A program made the position numbers and the translations under genes. This document shows, piece after piece, positions 1 through 6,062 of a DNA stretch of 11,234 nucleotides. Every line of letters begins with the position of its first letter. Position 1 is the first letter of the stretch. Under the pieces are notes generated by a model. That model did not search any database. It was given only the letters and a program-made list of their open reading frames with translations, and was not told the DNA's origin. Source of the DNA: DASPJQ01 sp035299065 (GTDB taxonomy: Bacteria > Bacteroidota > Bacteroidia > Flavobacteriales_D > UBA2798); NCBI GenBank assembly GCA_035299065.1, contig DATGXI010000117.1, positions 1-11,234 of the forward strand, read 5' to 3'.

Positions 1-185
1 ACATGCATGCTGACAATGAACAGAAGAATTTTGAAATTGAGTATGTAACCAAAGAGTATGTTGTATTACACGCCACAAAATTCCCTATGATTGTTGTACT
101 TTGGTGGGGTTGTATCATTATGTGTTTTGGTACATTAATGGCCGTCATACACCGCATACGAAAAAACAAAGTTGCCAAAGCCTGA
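1..185 (+). CDS. Cytochrome c biogenesis protein, CcsA/CcmF type, C-terminal fragment (partial)
   Basis: Only the last 60 or so codons are present; the reading frame is open to the left edge, so the gene begins outside the window. Visible are a short soluble stretch (EYVVLHATKFPMI), then one hydrophobic helix at roughly residues 28-50 with a WWGCIIM core, then a basic tail (HRIRKNK). This pattern of a hydrophobic helix after a 'VVLxAxxFP' segment, ending in a few Arg/Lys residues, matches the C terminus of the large Bacteroidota CcsA/CcmF proteins. Those proteins act in the cytoplasmic membrane and help attach haem to periplasmic c-type cytochromes. The stop codon lies inside the next gene (14-bp overlap), which suggests translational coupling. 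The family call rests on a short fragment; any polytopic membrane protein with a similar tail is the alternative. An internal ATG at position 3 is unlikely to be the true start. Confidence 0.65.
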   Translation, partial: MHADNEQKNFEIEYVTKEYVVLHATKFPMIVVLWWGCIIMCFGTLMAVIHRIRKNKVAKA

Positions 186-939
186 ATTTAATATTGTTAT
201 TGTTGGCAGTGGCAACATGGCGCATGCCCTTGGAAATCTTTTCCAAAAAAAACACAACATTGTACAGGTTTTTTCGCGCAATAAAAAAACCGGTGCTTCA
301 CTGGCAAAAAAATTAAAATGTGTTTATAATTCATCGTTAAAGGACATAAATACACAGGCCGATTTTTATTTTTTATGTGTGCCTGACGATGAAATAAAAA
401 AAGTAAGCAAGTCTTTAAAACATGTAAAAGGCATTGTGGTACATCATTCGGGCTCACGTTCCATTCACGAAATAGCGCATCGTTCAAAGGCCGTGATTTA
501 TCCCTTTACATCAGTGAACAAAACAACGGTTTTTGATACAAAAGAACTGCCTTTGTTTTACCAGGCTACCGGCAAACACGAATTGTTTCTTGTAAAACAG
601 TTGCTAAACGGATTTAAATTCACACCAACAGAAACCACTGATACAAAGCGTGCCAAACTGCACCTGGCTGCCGTTTTTGTGAATAATTTCACCAATCACC
701 TGTATTATCAAACTGGGAAAATAATTGGCAACGATAAAAAAGCCCTGGACATGCTGGTTTTGCTTGCACAACAGTCATTGGACAATTTTAAGAGGGGAAA
801 AACGAAAGAAAATCAAACAGGTCCGGCACGTAGAAAAGATATAAACACTGTTAAAAATCATGTAAAACTCCTTAAAAAAGAAAGCAAAATTCGCGATATT
901 TACGTAAGCATTACGCAATCAATTTTAAATACGTATTAA
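172..939 (+). CDS. DUF2520 / Rossmann-like oxidoreductase family protein (ProC-like fold)
   Basis: A 255-residue protein of the Rossmann-like plus DUF2520 family, related in fold to pyrroline-5-carboxylate reductase and F420-dependent NADP oxidoreductases. The N terminus carries the nucleotide-binding VGSGNM motif (residues 11-16) after a hydrophobic beta strand. CVPDDEI (69-75), HHSGS (91-95) and YPFTS (110-114) follow, as is usual for the NAD(P)-binding half. The helical second half has the family marks HLAAVFVNNFTNHLY (164-178) and QTGPARRKD (215-223). The substrate of this family is not known to me, so no reaction is given. The start is TTG at 172: the nearest in-frame stop upstream is at 136-138, no ATG or GTG lies between, and the Rossmann strand begins only seven residues in. 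It overlaps the upstream cytochrome c gene by 14 bp and is followed 2 bp later by a TPR gene, so all three are probably co-transcribed. Confidence 0.85.
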   Translation: MPKPEFNIVIVGSGNMAHALGNLFQKKHNIVQVFSRNKKTGASLAKKLKCVYNSSLKDINTQADFYFLCVPDDEIKKVSKSLKHVKGIVVHHSGSRSIHEIAHRSKAVIYPFTSVNKTTVFDTKELPLFYQATGKHELFLVKQLLNGFKFTPTETTDTKRAKLHLAAVFVNNFTNHLYYQTGKIIGNDKKALDMLVLLAQQSLDNFKRGKTKENQTGPARRKDINTVKNHVKLLKKESKIRDIYVSITQSILNTY

Positions 940-941
940 GC

Positions 942-1502
942 ATGAGTGATCAATTACACCTGGACGAAAAATTTTTTGAAGCGGACCAGATCATTAAAGA
1001 AGGAAAAATTGCCCAGGCCCTGGGTTTGCTAACCGAGGTTATAACCGAAAGCCCTGAACACGGTCGTTCGCATAACCATTTAGGGTGGATTTACGAAACA
1101 AAGTACAATGACTATGTAAAAGCTGAAAAGCATTACAAAGCGGCTTTGGCGTTTTCACCCGAATATCCTGCCATTTATTACAACTACTCTATTTTGCTTT
1201 CAACGTTAAACCGTTACGATGATTTAACTGCTTTGCTTGAAAAGGCCATGGCTTTACCGGGCATCAATAAAGCGACTATTTATAATGAATACGGCATCAT
1301 GTATGAAGCCCAGGAAAAATTCAACGAAGCCATTGAAGCGTTCCAGAACAACATACGCCATTTATACGACACAAAACTTATTGATACTGCACGCAACTCC
1401 ATTGAACGTTGCAAAATGAAAATGCAAATGAAGGGGCAGCCGGTAAACAATACCAATACAGGTACCGTAAATACAGGGTACGCTGACAGGAGAAGAGACT
1501 AA
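942..1502 (+). CDS. Tetratricopeptide repeat (TPR) protein
   Basis: A 186-residue, all-helical protein with about four TPR units, near residues 8-40, 42-76, 77-110 and 111-145. The typical TPR small and aromatic positions are visible: HLGWIYETK, AEKHYKAALAFSP, YNYSILLS, and YNEYGIMYEAQEKFNEAIEAF. TPR domains are protein-binding scaffolds, and no catalytic domain is attached. There is no convincing signal peptide or membrane helix, so a cytoplasmic location is likely. The last 25 residues are a low-complexity Asn/Thr/Gly tail ending in ADRRRD, probably disordered. The ATG is 2 bp after the stop of the DUF2520 gene, which supports an operon and translational coupling. The partner of this protein cannot be read from the sequence. 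Confidence 0.85.
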   Translation: MSDQLHLDEKFFEADQIIKEGKIAQALGLLTEVITESPEHGRSHNHLGWIYETKYNDYVKAEKHYKAALAFSPEYPAIYYNYSILLSTLNRYDDLTALLEKAMALPGINKATIYNEYGIMYEAQEKFNEAIEAFQNNIRHLYDTKLIDTARNSIERCKMKMQMKGQPVNNTNTGTVNTGYADRRRD

Positions 1503-1571
1503 AAGAAATGTTGAATAGAGCGATTTCAAAAAATGAAAGACCTTTAATTTAAGCTTCACTCCTTAAGTTTC

Positions 1572-1579
1572 TATATTTG
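1572..1579 (+). promoter_or_regulatory. Candidate Bacteroidota-type -7 element upstream of nth
   Basis: TATATTTG fits the TAnnTTTG -7 consensus described for the main Bacteroidota sigma factor. A weak -33 match (TTTA at 1548-1551, against TTTG) lies 20 bp upstream. Transcription would start near 1586 and give a leader of about 48 nt before the GTG of nth. The gap after the TPR gene stop makes a separate promoter reasonable. The region is AT-rich, so a chance match is possible. Confidence 0.4.
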
Positions 1580-1633
1580 AAATTTCATTATTTAAAATTG
1601 TTCCGCTACTCCTTTTTTATTTACTTTTAATCC

Positions 1634-2272
1634 GTGACCAAAAAAGAAAAAGCGGCCTTTGTCATTAAACGCCTTGAGGAATATTATCCAAATCCTCCTA
1701 TACCACTTGCCCATAAAGATGCCTATACCCTCCTGATTGCCGTTTTGCTTTCAGCACAGTGCACCGATGAGCGCGTGAACCAGGTAACCCCTCACCTGTT
1801 TAAAAAAGCTGACACGCCTCAAAAAATGGTTAAACTTAGCGTTGAAGAAATTCGTGAGATTATAAAACCTTGCGGACTTTCGCCCGGTAAATCAAAAGCC
1901 ATTCATGGGTTATCGCAAATACTGCTGGATAAACACAAAGGTCAAGTTCCAAACACCTTTGAAGACCTTGAAGCATTGCCAGGTGTTGGCCACAAAACGG
2001 CATCGGTTGTCATGATTCAGGCATTTGGTGTTCCTGCATTCCCGGTTGACACACACATACATCGCCTCATGTGGCGGTGGGGATTAAGCAGCGGTAAAAA
2101 TGTGGAAGAAACAGAACGTGACGCAAAAAAATTATTTCCTGAAGACAAATGGATAAAACTTCATTTGCAGATCATTTATTTTGGAAGGGAGTTTTGCCCG
2201 GCAAGGCAACATAAATTTGACACCTGCCCTATTTGCAGGATGATTGGAAGAAGGAGTTTGAAAGATTTATAG
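1634..2272 (+). CDS. nth: Endonuclease III (DNA glycosylase/AP lyase) with a degenerate Fe-S motif
   Basis: A 212-residue base-excision-repair enzyme that removes oxidised pyrimidines and cleaves the abasic site by beta-elimination. Seen directly: the N-terminal LLIAVLLSAQCTDERVN segment (33-49), the helix-hairpin-helix LPGVGHKTA (115-123) with the catalytic lysine K121, and VDTHIHR (138-144) with the catalytic aspartate D139. The length matches the E. coli enzyme (211 residues). The start is GTG at 1634, forced by an in-frame TAA at 1628-1630; the homologous N terminus begins there. The C terminus is odd. E. coli Nth binds a 4Fe-4S cluster through C-X6-C-X2-C-X5-C, whereas here only C188, C198 and C201 remain (C-X9-C-X2-C), so the second and fourth ligands are missing. 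Glycosylase function is expected, but cluster binding is doubtful. It probably forms its own transcription unit and ends in a hairpin shared with the convergent gene. Confidence 0.95.
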   Translation: MTKKEKAAFVIKRLEEYYPNPPIPLAHKDAYTLLIAVLLSAQCTDERVNQVTPHLFKKADTPQKMVKLSVEEIREIIKPCGLSPGKSKAIHGLSQILLDKHKGQVPNTFEDLEALPGVGHKTASVVMIQAFGVPAFPVDTHIHRLMWRWGLSSGKNVEETERDAKKLFPEDKWIKLHLQIIYFGREFCPARQHKFDTCPICRMIGRRSLKDL

Positions 2273-2315
2273 TTCCTGATTCATCGTTCATAATTCTGAA
2301 TTTGGAATTAGGAAC
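2272..2315. terminator. Hairpin between convergent genes, likely bidirectional terminator
   Basis: An 11-bp inverted repeat pairs GTTCCTGATTC (2272-2282) with GAATTAGGAAC (2305-2315), with one G-T wobble and a 22-nt AT-rich loop. The loop holds a second, smaller repeat (TAATTC/GAATTA) that could compete. It overlaps the nth stop and lies 6 bp from the stop of the minus-strand sensor gene, where terminators for both strands are needed. There is no long T-run on either side, so efficiency is uncertain. Confidence 0.5.
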
Positions 2316-2321
2316 CATGAA

Positions 2322-5300
2322 CTAAACACGTATCCCAATAATTAACACATCATCGACCTGTTCCAAATCACCTTTCCATTGTTCAAATTCAACTGCCAGT
2401 TTTTCTTTTAGCTGAGCCATTGGCAAATGCGAATGGTTGACGAAGAAATTGTTAAGGTTCTTGTTTTTGTATTTCTTGCCTTTTTCACCGCCAAACTGGT
2501 CGGCAAAGCCATCCGTAGCAAGGAAAATAACATCGCCTTTTTGCAAATCCACTTCAAAATGACGGAACCCTGCTTTTTTATCTGAGTAACCAATGGGCAT
2601 TACATCACTATCAAGGTCAATAGCCTGGTTGTTGCGCACAATTACTGGGTTATTGTGTGCCGCTGCATAGGTTATTTTTGAATAATTTTTATCAAGGCAC
2701 ATTAAAATCCCATCCATACCATCCTTACCGCCATCCTGTGAAATGTTCTCAATCAAACGTTGACGAATGTGGTTAAACGCTTCATTCGGCTGGGCAATGT
2801 TTTTTTCGTTTACGGCTTCATTCAGGAATGAAATATTCAACAAACTCATAAACGCGCCCGGCACACCGTGGCCAGTAGAATCACAAGCAGCCAAATAAAA
2901 TTGACCGTTTTGCCCAATGCCTTTAGCAAAGGTTGCCCAGTAAAAGTCACCACTCACAATGTCTTTTGGCTTAAACAACACAAAGTGTTCAGGCAGGTTT
3001 TTATTCAGCAATTCGTCATGCGCCAACAAAGCATACTGAATGCGTTTTGCGTAATTAATTGAATCGGTAATTTCTTTGTTGCGTTCTTCAATCAATTCTT
3101 TTTGGTGCACTACCTCGGCTGTACGTTCGGTAACGGTTTTTTCCAATTGCTTTTGACGGTTTATCAAACTGGCCGTACGCCAACGATACAACACATACAA
3201 CCCTACAATTATGCTTATCAATGCGGCAATGCGGAACCACCAGGTTTGCCACCATGGCGGGCGTATGGTGAAAGTATACGCAATGGGTTGACTCCACAAC
3301 CCTTCGCGGTTCATGGCTTTTACTTTTAATGTGTAAGTACCGGGACTTAAGTTACCATAAGGTACAAGTGTTGAACTGCTCACCGTGCTCCAGGCCTCAT
3401 CAAGTCCTTCAAGAATGTGTTTGTATTTAACCTGGTCAGGGCTACGCAGGGATATGCCTATAAAATTAAATCCTAAAAAGTTATTGTTGTAAGGTAAACT
3501 TAGTTCCTCAGGAATGTTATACCATTTGGCAATGTCTTTGTAATGCATGCCTTTTAGCGTTACACCGTTGTTAAGCGTAATTGATTTACCATCGCCCAAA
3601 TCATTCCAGTCAACATCCTCGTTATACAATTCAAGTGATGTTAATGCCACTTTAGGTGGATTTTTGTCTTTAAAATCACCATTGGCGTCATAACGGCTTA
3701 AACGGTCACCCGCACCAACCCATATGTATCCCTGTTCGTCCTGAACAATATTGCTGCGCACATTTATGCCTAAAAATCCTTCAGGATGAGTATAATTTTT
3801 AAAGTACACCTGTTCGGTCAAATCTACATTCTTGTCAATTTTTGCAAGACGTGCAGCATTTTCAGGTGTCAGCTTGCTCAAACCGCTTGCTGTACCAAAC
3901 CACATATTGCCCTGGCGGTCTTCAAGAATTGAAATCACTACGTTATCAGGCAAGCCATGTTTTTGCGAATATTGGGTAAAGTTTTCTCCATCATATTTGG
4001 TTACCCCACCACCTTCTGTTGCAAACCAAACATTGCCTTTGCTGTCAGTAGCAAGCGACCAAATGTCAATATGGCTCAACCCCGATTTTTCAGTATACTT
4101 TGTGAATTTTTTTCCATCAAAACTACACGCTCCACCACCATCAGTACCAAACCAAATATGTCCTTTCTTATCTTCAACAATTGACAAAACATAGTCGTTA
4201 CACAAACCGCTTTCGGTATTATACTGGGTAAACGTTGAACCGTCAAACATACAGGCTCCGCTATTGGTACCAAACCACATATTGCCTTTGCTGTCCTGCA
4301 TTATGGTCCAAACTTCGTTTCCGCTCAATCCATTGTCTTCTGTATAGGTCGTAAATGTTTCGCCATCAAATTTACAGGCACCGCCATTTGTACCAAACCA
4401 CATATTTTTTTCTTTGTCCTCATAAACGCACCATACAAAATTATCGCTCAGTCCTTCGTCTTCGGTATAATGCTTAAAGGTTGCGCCATCATAAACGTTA
4501 ACGCCACCACCGTTGGTTCCAAACCACAGGCGCTCCTGGCTGTCCTGGCGCACAGCCGACACTTCTTTATTGCTCAAGCCTTCTTCTTCGGTAAAATGAA
4601 TGAATGAGCCGCCATCGTATTTATTTACGCCACCATTGGTACCGAACCAAACATTGCCGTTGTTGTCATTCATAACCGCCCAAACCTGGGTACCACTCAA
4701 GCCTTGTTCGGCACCGTAATTTGTAAATACCTTGCCATCAAATTTTGAAACACCGCTGCCATATGTCCCAAACCAAAGATTTCCTTCTTTGTCCTCGGTA
4801 GCCGAAATAATGTAATCATCGGCCAAACCCTCCTCAGAGGTGTAGTGTGAAAATGATTCACCATCATAACGGCAAACACCGCCTCCATTGGATGTAAACC
4901 ATAAATTGCCACGCTTGTCTTCCACAATGGCCATTACATAGTCACTGTTCAATACGCGCTCCTCGGTATAATGCGTGAAACTTTTTCCATCAAACTTGCA
5001 AAGCCCGCCTGAAGTTGCAATCCACAGGTTTCCTTTTTTATCTTCTTTAATTGAATTTACGTAATTGCTTATGAGGCCCTGGTCTTCGCTGTATGTTGTA
5101 AAGTTTTTTCCGTCAAACTTAGAAACACCGCCACCATCTGTTGCAAACCATAAATTTCCTTTGCTGTCCTGGGCAATTCCCAACACCTCATTGCTGCACA
5201 AACCACCTTTTGCATTGTAGTGTGTGAATTTTCGCCCGTCAAATTTGCTAACACCTTTACTGGTGGCAAACCAAAGATTTCCTTTTTTATCTTCCAGGAT

Positions 5301-5879
5301 TGACCAAACATAATTATTGCTTAACCCTTCTTTATCGGTATAATGGGTAAAAAACTTTCCATCGTAACGGGCCACACCACCTCCATAACTTCCAAACCAC
5401 AAATTCCCTTTACTGTCTTCAAGAATGGCGCGGGTATTGTTTACACGTAATCCTTCTTTTACCATGTAAAAACTAAAGTTGGCGGGGTTCAGGTCAAGGT
5501 CCTCGGCATCTTTAGCCGGAACCGATTGCGGAAGTTTAGCCGTGAAAGAAGAGTCTTTTGCCTTTGTAACGGTTGGTTTTTTATAATCTTCGTCACCGGG
5601 TGTTGCAACCAGTAAATCATCGGGCTCAAGGTATTTTACGGGCTGTCCGGCAGCAATAAGGTTCGTGTTGGCTTCCATTTCGGCTGGTTCGCCCGCTTTT
5701 ACAGCTTCGGGCTCAGTTAACTCAACAACTGTTGGCTCTTCGGCATTTGCTACCGGAAACCCCTTGGCCTTAATAATTTTTGGGGCCATAGAACGTTGGT
5801 CAATACTGGTTTCCTTTTCCTGTCCACAGGCCGAAAACAATGCAATAAAAATGGGAATGGAAAGCTTGGTCTTATTCAT
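2322..5879 (-). CDS. Propeller-sensor SpoIIE/PP2C-type phosphatase (14 Reg_prop blades, Y_Y_Y, TM, phosphatase)
   Basis: An 1185-residue membrane sensor, numbered from the ATG at 5879; a TTG directly before it is a less likely start. The N terminus is a signal peptide with a lipobox-like end (LFSAC, Cys18), then a Glu/Pro/Ala-rich linker to about 135. Fourteen two-component-regulator propeller blades follow (about 146-734), each with a GNLWF(G/A)T-type core and a (K/R)(F/Y)DG turn; fourteen suggests two seven-bladed propellers. Next are a Y_Y_Y domain (about 799-871), one membrane helix (879-900), a coiled-coil linker ending in KEITDSINYAKRIQ, and a cytoplasmic SpoIIE-like PP2C phosphatase. 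Metal-binding aspartates are in SGDFYW (D978), DSTGHGVPGA (D1000), TDGFADQ (D1123) and VDDV (D1176/D1177). Known hybrid systems use similar propellers to sense periplasmic ligands, often glycans. Here the output is a Ser/Thr phosphatase, probably acting on an anti-sigma antagonist or STAS protein; that target and the ligand are inferred. It is divergent from the second phosphatase gene. Confidence 0.92.
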   Translation of the reverse strand: MNKTKLSIPIFIALFSACGQEKETSIDQRSMAPKIIKAKGFPVANAEEPTVVELTEPEAVKAGEPAEMEANTNLIAAGQPVKYLEPDDLLVATPGDEDYKKPTVTKAKDSSFTAKLPQSVPAKDAEDLDLNPANFSFYMVKEGLRVNNTRAILEDSKGNLWFGSYGGGVARYDGKFFTHYTDKEGLSNNYVWSILEDKKGNLWFATSKGVSKFDGRKFTHYNAKGGLCSNEVLGIAQDSKGNLWFATDGGGVSKFDGKNFTTYSEDQGLISNYVNSIKEDKKGNLWIATSGGLCKFDGKSFTHYTEERVLNSDYVMAIVEDKRGNLWFTSNGGGVCRYDGESFSHYTSEEGLADDYIISATEDKEGNLWFGTYGSGVSKFDGKVFTNYGAEQGLSGTQVWAVMNDNNGNVWFGTNGGVNKYDGGSFIHFTEEEGLSNKEVSAVRQDSQERLWFGTNGGGVNVYDGATFKHYTEDEGLSDNFVWCVYEDKEKNMWFGTNGGACKFDGETFTTYTEDNGLSGNEVWTIMQDSKGNMWFGTNSGACMFDGSTFTQYNTESGLCNDYVLSIVEDKKGHIWFGTDGGGACSFDGKKFTKYTEKSGLSHIDIWSLATDSKGNVWFATEGGGVTKYDGENFTQYSQKHGLPDNVVISILEDRQGNMWFGTASGLSKLTPENAARLAKIDKNVDLTEQVYFKNYTHPEGFLGINVRSNIVQDEQGYIWVGAGDRLSRYDANGDFKDKNPPKVALTSLELYNEDVDWNDLGDGKSITLNNGVTLKGMHYKDIAKWYNIPEELSLPYNNNFLGFNFIGISLRSPDQVKYKHILEGLDEAWSTVSSSTLVPYGNLSPGTYTLKVKAMNREGLWSQPIAYTFTIRPPWWQTWWFRIAALISIIVGLYVLYRWRTASLINRQKQLEKTVTERTAEVVHQKELIEERNKEITDSINYAKRIQYALLAHDELLNKNLPEHFVLFKPKDIVSGDFYWATFAKGIGQNGQFYLAACDSTGHGVPGAFMSLLNISFLNEAVNEKNIAQPNEAFNHIRQRLIENISQDGGKDGMDGILMCLDKNYSKITYAAAHNNPVIVRNNQAIDLDSDVMPIGYSDKKAGFRHFEVDLQKGDVIFLATDGFADQFGGEKGKKYKNKNLNNFFVNHSHLPMAQLKEKLAVEFEQWKGDLEQVDDVLIIGIRV
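3678..5444 (-). repeat. Array of 14 propeller-blade coding repeats
   Basis: In-frame tandem repeats inside the sensor gene. Units start every 41-42 codons (123-126 bp) for the first thirteen blades; the last blade is set off by a longer spacer of about 60 codons. The first twelve units (about 3954-5444) are most alike, with the shared pattern N-x-V-x-x-I-x-E-D-x-x-G-N-x-W-F-(G/A)-T followed by (K/R)(F/Y)DG, an aromatic, YT and a Gly-Leu end. Units 13 and 14 are diverged. Such repeats could recombine and change blade number. Confidence 0.9.
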
Positions 5880-5924
5880 CAAAGGTGAAAATAATCATTT
5901 TTTACTATACAGGCCTGATTTTTT

Positions 5925-5965
5925 GGACTGGTAAGTCCCTTGAGCAACCTACGCATTTTGGTAGG
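5925..5965. promoter_or_regulatory. Two adjacent inverted repeats in the divergent intergenic region
   Basis: GGACT/AGTCC (5925-5929 and 5934-5938, 4-nt loop) is followed by CCTAC/GTAGG (5948-5952 and 5961-5965, 8-nt loop). The second extends imperfectly to CAACCTAC against GTAGGGTTTG, ending near 5970. They lie 46-86 bp upstream of the minus-strand start and could be operator sites or leader hairpins. No clear TAnnTTTG promoter was found for either gene; TAGTTTTA at 6042-6049 is a near match for the plus-strand gene but lacks a -33 partner. Confidence 0.3.
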
Positions 5966-6062
5966 GTTTGGATTGGCGGGAAGCTTGAAAACCAATGAAA
6001 TTAAATTTTCGCACAACGTAACGCACATGGGTATTTTGCCTTAGTTTTACACCCCGTAAATT

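Noticed and set aside
101..316. 71-codon plus-strand frame and the 96-codon minus-strand frame at 197-487
   Set aside because: Both overlap the DUF2520 gene, whose protein shows clear family motifs in its own frame.
3832..4194. 120-codon plus-strand frame
   Set aside because: It is antisense to the propeller repeats, repeats with them, and has no independent features.
3954..5444. Regularly spaced repeats that could suggest a CRISPR array or satellite DNA
   Set aside because: The period is 123-126 bp, always a multiple of three, and the units translate to propeller blades in one continuous frame.
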